The notes beneath the pieces were generated by a model. It was not told the origin of the DNA. It was given only the letters and a program-made list of their open reading frames with translations, and searched no databases. From contig NXFV01001158.1 in NCBI GenBank assembly GCA_002803225.1, forward strand, positions 1 to 64,000: a stretch of DNA of 64,000 bases, in the 5' to 3' direction. Positions 23,501 through 34,860 of the stretch are shown here, piece after piece. How positions within the stretch are numbered: position 1 is the stretch's first letter; every line of letters begins with the position of its first letter. Position numbers and translations under genes: made by a program. This stretch comes from Gamarada debralockiae (Eukaryota; Ascomycota; Leotiomycetes; Helotiales; Hyphodiscaceae).

Positions 23501-25043
23501 TTATAAACCCCTTCTCCCATTCGTAGCATTAATATTCGACGCATGCGCCAACAAAAACTTACAACAAGTAAGCGTAAACTTGCACGCGCGACTCCACGCA
23601 TCATCCTGCGCAATGCCCAGCTTAATACTCACATCCCCGATCTTCTCGCCCTCGATCTTATACGGCAGACTCAACCCCCGTCCCGTATCCGACGTCCTAG
23701 CTGTCTCTTTCTCTACAAATGCTCCTAGCTGTTTCATGCATTCCAGGAAGGCTTCCATGGCGATGTCGAACTTGCGGTGCATGAACGTTAGGCCGAGTGG
23801 CATGTCGCCGGAGGAGTAGAGTTCTAGGATGGACTTTTTTGGAGGTCGAGTGGGACGGGTAGAGGTCCGGCTGGTGGAGGGAGAGGAGTGCTCATATTGG
23901 TAGCGGATTATCCGCGAGGTGGAACCCATGGGTTGGAGTTCGTAGCCGTCGAATTTGAAGCCGAGTCTATCTGCCACCGTTGCCAGCAATAAAACAGTGT
24001 GGCCCCAAGCTGCGTTGATCTCGGGCCAATCAACAGGCACATTCGATAACCGTCCCAGTCGAAGTCCGTTGATAGTCCCAAACCTCCCATCGTGGCTTAT
24101 GCAGAATGTATCGTTGTAGACGTTCGTCCGTTGAAGTTTCTCTAACTGTTGAGAGTCATGGTCGTATTGTAGATTGACGCTGTCCCGTACGTTTTGGAAT
24201 TCCGAAAGCTTCATGGCGAAGGCGTTGCGATCGCTCCAGAACTTCTCTTCTTCGATGTCGAGGGCTCGGGCTTCTTCTTCAAGCTGGGCGATCTCTTCAT
24301 CGACTGCTGCTTTTTCCTTCTCTAGTTTCTTCAGCTCTTCGATAGCGGCTGCTTCTTCGTCGCGGGCTTTGGCTAGTAGGGCTTGAGATTCTTTAACTTC
24401 ATCGTCGGTGGGAATATCGCCCTTCACTTGTTTTAAAAATCCGACATAGGCATCCCTTTCCCTTGTAGCAGCTTCAAGGCGTCGTTGTAACCCATCGACT
24501 AGTAACTCCGTGCATTCGACGCAGATAGGATGATCGATGTCTGACCGCGCAGAGAGAATCTCGAACAGCCTGGCTACCTTCTCCATCTCCTGTGACATCG
24601 CCTTGCCCTCATCATCTGCGACTTCAAGGACAGGGTCCTCCTGTCGGTGGTTCCTCGGATGCGTGTCTTCGGGTGACTTTACAATAGATGGAGGAACGAC
24701 TTGCGATGTGGTCAACATGACAAAGGACATCGCCGGGTTACCTAGTCCGCTCCGCATCGTTTCTGGGGATCCATGGGGGCCAGAAATGGTCCGCTTGAAT
24801 GTTGGGGATGTGGCATTCTTGGAGACCTTGTCGTAGAGCTCCTTTCGTTCTCGAGGATAGGCTGGTCGAGATGCTGGGATGTTCTTAGTTTGTTGTTGTG
24901 AGGATGCGCCTGTGGATGTTAGACTTGAGTCTGGAGAAGATGGGGAGGCTTTGCAGACCAACTAGAAGGTCAAATGCCGCTGGATTCAGGTCCTCCAAAG
25001 AACTGTCCAGCTTCAGGGGTGTTCGGCATTTTTGGCAATACAT
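23501..25043 (-). CDS. ATG6: Autophagy protein Atg6/Vps30 (Beclin 1)
   Basis: Beclin-1 homologue of 497 aa, a core subunit of the Vps34 phosphatidylinositol 3-kinase complexes for autophagy and vacuolar sorting. Minus-strand exons are 24959-25043 and 23501-24909 with a 49-nt intron carrying a gtctaac branch site. The start MYCQKCRTPLKLD provides the N-terminal CxxC pair typical of fungal Atg6. A second CxxC (ICVEC) precedes a long coiled coil (about residues 180-290, Lys/Glu/Ala-rich). The evolutionarily conserved domain follows, with NDTFCISHDG, GTINGLRLGR, VDWPEINAAWG and the aromatic/hydrophobic end. The gene is divergent from SCM3 with 378 bp between starts. Confidence 0.93.
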
Positions 25044-25421
25044 TTTGAGGTCAAGCTCAGGCGATGTTGAAAAAGGGATATGTTCGTCTGTTTATATTAT
25101 CTTCTAGGGGTCACCGAGGCTCTTTAGTCATTGTGATGGATCTGTCGTGGACTTGCCGCCCGGATTTTAGGAGTTGAGAGTTATAGTGGGTGAATCCGTC
25201 TGATGAAGTGAGTGAATGATTGAAGTGAGCTTCAGACCAAAGCCCCGCTACGGCAGCCACAGGAACGCAACACCGCACAACCACTTTCTGTCGCGAACCA
25301 GGACCGACACGCAATGAATTCAACGCGCCCAAGTCAATACTTACAATGCAACTTATCCATTCCCCAAACTTCCCATTCCATATACTAGATCAATGGTCTG
25401 CGATATTATCAAGCGACCAAT
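25044..25421. promoter_or_regulatory. Divergent promoter region, ATG6 / SCM3
   Basis: These 378 bp separate the start codons of ATG6 (minus) and SCM3 (plus) and must hold both promoters. No TATA-like element is obvious on either side. Confidence 0.45.
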
Positions 25422-28400
25422 ATGGAGCGACCTGCAAAGCGACCGCGTTTACTTACCCCACTAGATAGTGTCTACAACGCAAATTACGACAATCAGCATG
25501 CTTACTACGAGACCCAAGACGACGAGTTGAACAACTATGACGAACCGGAAGAAGAGGACGATGAGCCAGTTTATGATCCAGACCAAGAGCTCCAGCGGAA
25601 AAGAGCACGAGCCGATTTCAAGTTAAAGTCTACCTTTGAGGCGATATTCGAGAAATATGGCAAAGACTTCGAGGGTATCGGTGATGAGATTGATATGAGA
25701 ACGGGCGAAATATTGGTCAATAACGGTCATATACTCGAAATGCGCCACGAGATGGATGCGGGGGATCCTCAGCGCCGTCGGAGCCGGCAATGGTCAGAGG
25801 AGTTGGATTATGACATCGATGGCTCTGGGGAAGAGGATGATATGGAAGACGACGACAAGGATGATGACCCAGAAAATGACGATGTGCATGATCTTGAGGG
25901 GGAGGATGAAGAAGATTACGAGGATGATGATTATGATGATGACGATGCCCTTAGCGACGATGATATGGTGGAGGACGATATGATTCTGCGTGGTTTTGCC
26001 CAGGCCAGTCAGCAGTTCATACATAGGCAGCCGCCACAGGAGTCAGGACCCTCCGAGGATCGATCTGCGGTGCGTACAGAGCTACGGAATACAGCAGTCT
26101 CCCGTCCAAGCTTGCCAGGAAGTGTGCTCCCGTCACGCTCTGAAATTCTGGCTCAGTTCGGCCCTCAACTTGGTCAGGAAATTGTCAAATACGTTTCCAA
26201 ACGAGGTGGGTTGGAAGACAGCCGGATTGAGCCTGCTTGGCGGATACCAGATATCGTGCCTGCTGTAGCTCCTGCGCCTGCGAGACGTCCGTTGATAAAA
26301 TCCATGGTTGTTCAACAAGAACCCGAGCTCGAGCGTTCCCCATCTCCCAAGAATGCGCCGTCTATTTGGGCGTTGGAACCAAATCCGGTGCGCAAGAGAT
26401 TTACGGCAGACGAGGACGAATTGCTTTTAGAATTTGTTGCGGATGCGAGGAGGCATGGCCTGAAGCTTTCAAGTCAATTAACATGGAAGCGATTGGAAGA
26501 AATGGTAAATCCCAAAGATTCCCTAATAGATATGGCTAACAAGTATATAGAATCCTCGCCACAATTGGAAGGCCTGGAAGCAACGTTATAACACCAAATT
26601 TACCTACCTTCGGCCTGGACCACGTGATGAATCAGACCTATTTACCTCTGAAACCACAGCAAGCACAGCTCAGATGCCAGATCAACGCCTTGACTTCCGA
26701 TTGAGCTTTACGAAATCTGCTCCACCTCGTTCTTCACAACCTGTAGACGCTCAACGACCTGTCAGAGTCCGAAAGCCTGCACAGCGAGATGGCATTATCA
26801 GTTGGTCCGACGCCGTCGCAAAAATCGCATCTGTAGATCCTATAGGAAATGCTGGCTTACTCGATGATGTTCGAAGAACAACTGGTTACTCGGTGAGGTA
26901 TGAGCAGCCGATAGCTTCATTGTCTTCGAGTTTTTCGAACCGCCGCCATTCTCAAGGTGGACCGACTTCAAAGCGACCCAGCGTCCAGAATCATGGAGAT
27001 CCTTCAAGGCAGAGAATGCGCGCAGGTTCATTGAGCGGCGCTGAGGACGAGCTTGCCTTGAATAGCGCAGCATTTTATAACGAAGGGAGCTCCACAGAGA
27101 AAGCACCGTGTCCACACGCAGACTGCAGACCTTATCCTACTAACTTGTACAGACTTGATCGGAGATATGACGAGGAACTGTCGCCCATGTGTTCGCACCT
27201 GCTACATGGGCATCGAATCACACCTTTCCCTTGTGGAGAGTTGAACTGCGAGCGCAAGGGGACCCGAGGCTACTTCATGCAGAAAGATCTTGTTCGGCAT
27301 GTCAGAGAGGCGCACCCGTATGCTACTGCCTTGCATCGGCTTCGGGGCCGTATAGACCCAGCTTTGTTAGATCACAGCAGTAATTTTGAACGGGCCCAGG
27401 AGTCAATGGAGGGTCGACACAATGCTTCCTCAGCTAAGCGGCCCAAAGATTCCGATTTCATGTCACCACAAAGGCCATGTAGCAGTCATGGTCTCTCAGG
27501 TGGGAAAGGATTCTCTTTGAGCTCTGATCAAGATCCTGGTAAAATTTTAACGCCGCGAGCTGGAGCTAGAGCTGTATCGGAAGGTGCATCGTCAATGCAT
27601 GTTCATCCGTCCTCGGCGGCCGTCAGAGATATGTCATTGAGAATCAATTCTCGAGAAGTATCCTCTGATTCGGACCTGAAAATACTTGACGGAAATCCGT
27701 TTCTGAACAACGGAACCTCCAAAAAGGAGCACGCAAGGCATCCCGGCTCGACCAGAAAATCAGCTACGGGCAATAATGCACCTTCTTCTTCTTCCTTGAG
27801 ATATTCTATTCTTTCATCCCCTCACGGCAAGAGATCGAGATTGCCCAGAACACCAACGGAACCAAAAATACCATGCACTTACCCCGGATGTGGAAAGATG
27901 ATCAGCAGTCATCCCGGCAACATGAATCTCCATCTGAAAGTCCATGAGAAACACTCTAGATCATCTACGGTTCCAGACGGGTCGCCTCTCACACCAAAAT
28001 CCCTGCCGTCAGCTGCCATACCAAACTCACAAGGCTTAGCTGGTGACTCACAGTCCAGCGGTGCTCCTCCAATATCTACCAATGGTGAATCATTGAGCGC
28101 TTCACAGGCTACTAAACTCACTCGGTCTATTGAGAAGAGCATTGTTGATCGGTCATACGAATTCTCGGATGAAGAGGATGGGATCCGGCATTTTGTCAGG
28201 AGACTATCTCCACAAACATCCTTACGAGACAAACCCGCTTCAGTATCACAATCTTTCTTCACACCTTCCATCGAAGTCAAATCACGGCAGTCAGCATTGC
28301 CGTCCAAGCCTTCTTCAGCGCTGCCAGATAAAGGCCCTTCTCCACCGTCAAAACAACCGTTCACCACTCCTGCCCCCAAAGCCAATGCACGAAAGTCCTT

Positions 28401-29201
28401 CGTGCGCAATGTTATTAACTCGGACGACTTCGACGAACTCAGCCTTGGTGAAGACGGCTTTATCTTGTTATCTGCTCGGCCGAGGCCTGGTACCCTGCCC
28501 AAATCTGCCTTGCCTGTCCGTGTGAAACGCGAGGAGCCCGAAAATCAAGATGTCAACGCTGTGCCGAGCAAGAAGAGAACATTTAGCATGGTCGCAGATG
28601 ACGACGAGATCGATGAGCTGGGCGAAGAAGTCCTTCCATGTCAACCCCATATCAGCTTGGACCGACTTCTGACTTGAAACCTCAACCAAAGAGGGCTCTT
28701 GAAGATCCTGGTCTGCCACGCATACGTTCAGTCATCCATCCGAAGACGAAGATGCACAGCGACGGGGTCGAGCCGCAACCTGGCTCCCCACTACGTGTAC
28801 AGCTCATGCGCTATCAAACACCGTCAGAGCACCAGCAAATACCTGCTAGAACAAGTACACCTTTAATCGACCTAATAAAACGGGGCCAGCCGCAAGGCAG
28901 TGACATCAGTGGATCAGCAGTTGAGATCCCATTAACCTCGGAGCTAGGCTCATCGCCAAACTCACAACGCGCACGGACTCGGGGTCAGCTAGAAGCTTCA
29001 GGAACGAGTAGCCCCTTAGCCGCTCTCGTTACTCCACGCAAGAAGACCTGGGCCAGAAGGAGAGTGAAGCAAGTGGATGATTGTGGCGCGGTGACACCTG
29101 GTGGGACATTGCGGAGATGTGGACAGGATGGCTTTGTCTGTGGAAGAGCATTTTGCTTTAGATGTCGCTCTGGGGATACTGATATTACTGGGGATTCATG
29201 A
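25422..29201 (+). CDS. SCM3: Scm3/HJURP-type CENP-A chaperone with Myb and zinc-finger domains
   Basis: Centromere histone chaperone Scm3 (HJURP orthologue), which deposits CENP-A at kinetochores. The core Scm3 helix and loop lie at about residues 60-115 (FEKYGKDFEGIGDEID, VNNGHILEMRHEMDAGD). A long Asp/Glu tract (about 135-195) suits histone binding. A Myb-like domain (RKRFTADEDELLLEF, then WKAWKQRYN) spans the first splice. Exon 2 carries a C2H2-like finger region (about 550-620, PFPCGELNCER, VRHVREAH) and a second C2H2 finger near residue 802 (CTYPGCGK, LHLKVHEKH). A Cys cluster ends the protein (CGRAFCFRC). Exon 1 is 25422-26504 and exon 2 starts at 26551. Near 28590-28655 the frame must change. 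A 65-nt GT-AG intron (28591-28655) gives an intact 1222-aa protein, but a 26-nt one or a true frameshift are alternatives. Confidence 0.85.
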
Positions 29202-29805
29202 TGTGGAATTGGGCTTGGATGATTGCCTACTTGTTGCTGTTTTGTATCTATGGACAAAGAGCGCACCGTGCATTACGGTTTAGGCTATGGATATGCGTAT
29301 TGAATGCAACACTGGATTCGGTCATTTTTCATCAACAATCATGCTTCACGATTCCAACTTAACTTGACTCCTTCTAAATACTTCGTATTAATTACAAGAT
29401 GGAGTGCAGTAAGCAATGTCTTGATGTTATAAAGGATGCACCATGCAAGACGATGGTCTTCACGCACTGCTAGTTCCTGCTGAATGCTAACCTAATATAT
29501 GCGTGACAAAAAAAATGACAAACGACAACGACAAAGAGGACAGCACCGGAAGAGCGTGAATGCAGTGCGTAATCTATTTTAGAAATAAATATGGTTTGGA
29601 CTGATGCGCGACACAAACCGTTGACTGACTTGAAGTGGACTGTTACCATTCTCTTTTCCTCTACCTTCCTACAGTATCTGAAGATCTCCGAAATTGCGCC
29701 CATAGAAGGCAGGACTGGGAGTCGCGGGGACATGTGGTAGACAACTGACTTCTACGGATATCTTTGCTGGTAAGAGATCGGATAATGATCGATGTGGGTG
29801 CCATC
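29202..29805. other. Convergent 3' region, SCM3 / Zn2Cys6 gene
   Basis: About 600 bp of AT-rich sequence between two converging genes. No gene or repeat recognised. Confidence 0.45.
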
Positions 29806-31563
29806 TCACACAAGCAAGACTTGATATCCCAATCCCTCCATCGCGTCAAACCAATCGCAGCTGATTCCTTCATCCCTCAACTTCCAACATATCTCCATGA
29901 CTTCTAACGACCTCCAAGAGCTGCCAAAGGTCGTCCGATGAATACCAGCAGCAGACGCCAGGTCTCTGAATGCCTGTCTCTGGCTACCTTTAGCCATGCA
30001 ACCAGCTGTACAAAAAGGCCAGACAACGTTACGAAGGAGCCCGGGATCAGGTAGTGCTGCGAGTGCAATAAGTGTTGACGTGACGGCTTCGATGGTTTCC
30101 GGTAGATCTGGATCTGGTCCTGAGACGACGACGTTGAGGTATACCTTCGCAGCATTGGCGTAGGCGTGAGTTATTCTGCGAATAGCAAGGATACGATCGC
30201 ATACCGCTGCTGGCATTTGAGACGGCTCATCACTCAACCCCCCAAGCCCATCATCAAGTCTCTTCTCAATCTCACCCGCCTTCCTTCCCAACTCTCTCAC
30301 ACTCAAAACACCCCTCTCAACCGTTCCCCTCTTCCAGTCCCACAACACAGCAATCTCCCTAATCAACAACATGGCCCAATTTTCACAGCCCATAATGTTC
30401 TGCAGCTGCACTTTGCTGTCTTCTCCTCCAAGTGCTTCGGCACAGATGTCTGCATATTGTGGTCGTAATCGTGTTGATGCGCAGGCTAGGATGTCGAGGT
30501 ATAGTATGATGCTGCTGAAGAATTCCATGGCGGAGTGGTCGATGAATGAAAGGTCTGTTGAGTCTAGAATGTTGATTGTCGGGCGTCTTGGAAGGGTCCG
30601 CATAGATGGGTGTGTGCAGTATGTTTGTAAGAAAGGGTGTATGTCTGGTGCTGCTAGGAGGTGAGGTTGCCAGTTTTCAAAACCTCCTCGAGCAACCTAC
30701 AGGAGATGTTAGTGCACGTCTTGGGTATATAAGGAGCATTGCGTAAAGAACCAGTCCCTCGATAAAGATGATCGACTTACTTCAAACATAATCAACTGCA
30801 CAGCACAAGCAAGAACCTCAATACTATCCTTCAATCCCTCTCTCAAGCCTTTCTTACTCAGATCACCAATATGCTCTCTCAGCCCTTTGAGTGCCAAGGA
30901 ATAGAACCGCTCTGACTCATTCCACGATTTACCTGGTGCATCGCTTGGTCCTTTGGAAGAAGACACCGGTAGAAGGTTGCGATGATATGCGGCGAGACTA
31001 AGCGCAGCATTATACAAAGGCTTGGATCTCATCAACAGACCGAGGAACCAGCCCCTCCCTCCTTCCGGCGCTTGAGGACTGTAAAATGGGAACTGTAGAG
31101 GGAACACGAAGTCAAGGTAGTGCATCAGCAGGAAGGATTCGAGCTGGGCGTCGTGGCTCCATGGGAGTGTGGGTTGTTCATCGGAGAAGGAAGATCGATT
31201 GAAGGGGTCGGCACGTGCTTGATAGAGGGGATGGCCAGGAGAGCCGCTATATGCAACAATTGGATCCGGCTGGGTTTCTTGTGACGTCTCTCCCTGCTCT
31301 GTCACAGATTCTCGCTCCTGTGCAATCTTCTTCAGTCCACGCAGCGCCCTAGCTCTTCGCTGACTATCAGTAGTCAACTTGACCCCCTTTCGGATCTTGT
31401 CTAATATCTCCTTCTCTTTCGTCCCACCATCCATCCACTTTGGCCTAGTACCATATCCATAGCACATCACGTCCAATTGTCTGCAGCACGAACAAATTGG
31501 TTGCTCTTTGGAACACCTTTTCCGCCTGAGACGGCACGTCCAACATCCTTGTATGTTCGGCAT
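29806..31563 (-). CDS. Zn2Cys6 transcription factor (Fungal_trans_2 type)
   Basis: Fungal binuclear-cluster regulator of 557 aa. Minus-strand exons are 30781-31563 and 29806-30696, with an 84-nt intron. The Zn2Cys6 motif is at residues 7-34: CWTCRLRRKRC, then CSCCRQLDVMC, with the six cysteines in normal spacing. A basic linker follows. The rest is the all-helical regulatory region of the DUF3468/Fungal_trans_2 type, with DFVFPLQFPFYSP near its start and FGSSWRSLEVMEICWKL near the end. It is head-to-head with an SDR gene; local regulation of that SDR is plausible from position only. The target metabolite is unknown. Confidence 0.88.
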
Positions 31564-32132
31564 GCCGACAAAACGAATACCAATCTATCAAATCTATCCA
31601 CCTTCTTCTATGTGAAGGAGTGAGAAAACGGCGAGGCTGCGGGCAAAGTTGGCAAGGTAAACTTAGTTCAGGGCCTCTGCTTACGCCACCGCACCCTGCT
31701 GATAAATCACCCACACAACTTTAGTTTGTTACACAGCGTTCCTCCCGCTAAGCAACATGTTTTCGCCCGAACTTTCGGAGATCTTGTGCTGCCAGCAACG
31801 AGGCTAAATCCTCGGCACGCCCTGCTTCATTTGAAGCTTATGTCAAAAGCTCGCTTTCTATTTCCAGTCATTGGAGTGCCAGCCCAAAAATTGGATTTTC
31901 GCAATCGGCACGCCTTACCTTGGTTTTGGAGCTCTATTGAAGCTTTTTTCAAAATAGACAAATTTGAGCTTGGTAATAAACCTCCCTTTCAAAGGTATAT
32001 GAAGGTGCAGGATGTTCCCTCAATCAATGATGATCTCATAAAAACGAAAACTTCTAAAGCGGTTAATTTCCACATCTTTAAGAAAACAAGCTTCGAACTC
32101 TCTTGCACAGCAGTCTTGACATCACAATCACA
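31564..32132. promoter_or_regulatory. Divergent promoter region, Zn2Cys6 / SDR
   Basis: About 570 bp between the two divergent starts. An ORF at 31726-32157 crosses the SDR start and has no coding bias. Zn2Cys6 factors often bind CGG half-sites, but I saw no convincing CGG pair to claim. Confidence 0.4.
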
Positions 32133-33457
32133 ATGGCCGACGTATTTGACTCCGTAAGTTTGACAGGACACTGTAAAACGAATAGTCGTACTGATACTCT
32201 CAGATGATCGCAGATATCCCCGACCTAACAGGAAAAGTGGCACTCGTCACCGGCGCCAAGTGTGTCCCCCCCATCCACAAAAGCTTCCCTACTAACAATT
32301 TCTAGTTCTCCCAACGGCATAGGCTTCCATACAGGCTTCCAGCTCGCCTCCAAAGGCACAACAGTATACGTTGGAGCTCGAAGTATTACCAAAGCCGAAG
32401 AAGCTATCAGGGAAATGAGGAAGAAAGATACTTCTATTGTAAAGGAGAGGTTGCGTCCCTTTGCGGCAGATCTTGGCGATCTGAAAGCTGTGAAAGCTGC
32501 AGCGGAGAAGCTCATGAAGGAGACGGAGAGACTGGATATTCTGGTTAATAATGCTGGACTGTAAGACAACGTCTCATTTCTTGGTGCAAGTGGCTGACAT
32601 TGTCTAGGCTTGCTAGACCGTTGGATTTTGATGGGAATGGTATTTCGGTGAGCTTTGTGACTAAGTGAGTATTGTTGGTCGTTGGAAATGGATGGATAGG
32701 AGCTGAGCGATGTGCAGCCATCTCGGTCCATTTGTCTTGACGACGACACTTCTTCCGCTCCTCAGGAAGACTGCTGAGGTGCATCCCGGCGTTCGAGTTA
32801 TATCCGTGAGTGGGCCATTTTGGGCTCTCGCGAAAAGCGTACTAATCGGCTTGCCCTCCAGGTTTCCTCCTCCACACACGCCCTTCCACCACAGGGTATA
32901 AGATTCGATTCTTTGGCTAGCTTCAATGTGGAGCTTGGTGGGACGGACGGGGCGTGGACTAGCAACTTAAACCGCTACGGTAATTTACCCAATTTATATT
33001 CATTGAAAAAAGGCTAATATGATACTTCAAACCAGGCTTATCCAAACTAGCAAATCTTCTCTTCGCGAAGCAACTTCAGAAAACCTTCAACTCTGAAGGA
33101 ACGCCAGCTATTGCTCTCTCCCTTCATCCTGGTGGGATTAAAACAGGTATGTTCGACGCGTAGAGTTTTTGGTGGAGTATAAATGTTGAGTAGTTGATAG
33201 ATGGGTCGATCAAATTTGTTGGCCAGGATAATTTGGCCAGGCTGGACGAGTCACTTTCTCCCGCCGAGGGAGCACTTACTTCCCTTTTTGCGGCCACTAA
33301 CCTGAAGGTTTGGGATGAGAGGGAGACTTATGGAGGAGCGTATCTGGTGCCATTTGGAAAGCTGGAGACTCCGAGTGAGAATGCGATGAATGCGGAACTT
33401 GCGGAGGAGTTGTGGGCTACGAGCGAGAAAGTCGTGAAGTCTGTGTTGGAAGCTTAG
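32133..33457 (+). CDS. SDR, retinol dehydrogenase/WW-oxidoreductase-like
   Basis: Short-chain dehydrogenase of 320 aa spread over eight exons: 32133-32153, 32204-32259, 32306-32560, 32608-32664, 32718-32805, 32862-32979, 33036-33146 and 33201-33457. Start is the ATG giving MADVFDS. The cofactor motif is TGANSPNGIG, a version with two extra residues compared with TGxxxGIG. NNAG is present, the catalytic region reads VISVSSSTH, and the YxxxK motif is YGLSK, with its Gly codon split by intron 6. The LSKLANLLFAKQL and LHPGGIKT blocks are those of retinol dehydrogenase-like SDRs. Substrate unknown. Confidence 0.88.
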
Positions 33458-34860
33458 TGCTGCTCAAGGATGTGTGGAGTGGCACTTGCCGAAAGGAAAG
33501 CGGAGAGTTCTGCAAGTAAAAGTAATTCAACGGTAAACGCTAGTCCAAAAAGTGAGTGATATGTCGCACAGATCTGCCATAGCGGATTCCGCTGTGATGG
33601 CGTTGTTCCTGGAGTCCTAGACTTCGAGAACGAGAATTCCTAAGGGGCGAGACATTTCATATGAAAACTTTACCTCCACTAGATGAACTACGGGCACAAT
33701 GTCCTGCCGACTGGTTGTGCTGATTGACAAGGAACATATAAATTTGCTGGCGAGACGAAGAAGAGACCTTTGGCTGAATCTTCGAGTATTGACGGCACGA
33801 ACAATAGCCCAGCGAGTCCGAGACGTCCATCACTGGCATCCCGAACTCAAGTATTCGACAACGGAAAAGAGATTAATAAGTATATGGGGATCGACAACAA
33901 TTCATCGAATATCAATGCAGACATAGAACAAACTCTCCGAACGCAGCTTGTTGAACTATATCTTACGATCAATTCTTCATGCAAAGGTTCAGCGAAACGG
34001 CAACGCCCTTCAGAGCGGGACTCTAATCACTTGTTTGATTGTATCCCTAAGGTGAGTGATTCTTAGGTCGAAATAGGAGATATATGGTCCTTATATCCAT
34101 AGGAGAGTAGGATGACCCTAAGGCAGCATATTCATACGGTCTGACAGTGAATCACCCCTTCTTGTGATCTTGGGCGACTCACAAATCAATCGAACACTCA
34201 TTCATCTATCCCGCTTCTCTACTCAATGCCGTGAGTCCATTATGTGATGACTTGCTTAAGCCAAGATTGTTGACTGGCAGCATCTCAGAACAATCGTTTA
34301 AGAACTCGACCTTTGTAGATAGACACCTCAGACAGGGCAGGGCTTCGATGTTGATCTGAATTCTGGCCGCGGTTCTCTTTTAAAGCGATTCGGGAGACAA
34401 TGTTTGAGCCTCGTACAATGGGAGACAGGATGGCATCCTTGATTCCAAGTCGATGCGATGCTGCCTGTTTGATATTTCACCCATCCAGCGACAAGAAAGG
34501 AAAGGATAGAAGTGGCGGATTCAATAAATTCGTGGACGAGGCTGAGTTTTCTGCAATATGACGAAGCCCTTGCCCCTGGACGCCTTGGTTATCAGGCGAC
34601 AACGGCGTGCCGACCTCCGGGAGATTGTTTCGTAGCGAATTCTATCTTTGGAGCCACTGACGCGAGTAATCCAGAACATTCAAATTATTTGATTCCAAAC
34701 GCACAACTGGTATCTCTTGATGAGACCTTATTGTGTGTCGTTGTCTCGTTTCCCCTTGACTTAGAAGAGTCCTCCGACTAGAGGAAACCACCGACGGCCG
34801 CGTTGAGAACTCGGCGCATCCTGAAGCAGCCAACCTCACTTTCGCGGGGAGGAATTCAAG
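33458..34860. other. Intergenic region with one open, coding-like stretch
   Basis: About 1.4 kb between the SDR and myosin I. The only coding-like piece is described separately at 33731-34061. The remainder, including an ORF at 34512-34781, shows no domain, and the last part should hold the myosin promoter. Confidence 0.4.
33731..34061 (+). pseudogene. Possible orphan exon or gene fragment
   Basis: Unrecognised open stretch of about 110 codons with reasonable codon choice, flanked by an acceptor-like gacaag and a donor-like aag/gtgagt at 34062. The translation is hydrophilic and Ser/Asn/Arg-rich (KKRPLAESSS, NSPASPRRPSLASR) and then more structured (IEQTLRTQLVELYLTI). I could not find exons to join on either side. 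It may be a relic, part of a gene I cannot assemble, or chance. Confidence 0.25.

Noticed and set aside
25800..25990. Low-complexity GAT/GAC-rich tract as a microsatellite
   Set aside because: It encodes the acidic region of Scm3 in frame, which is expected for a histone chaperone.
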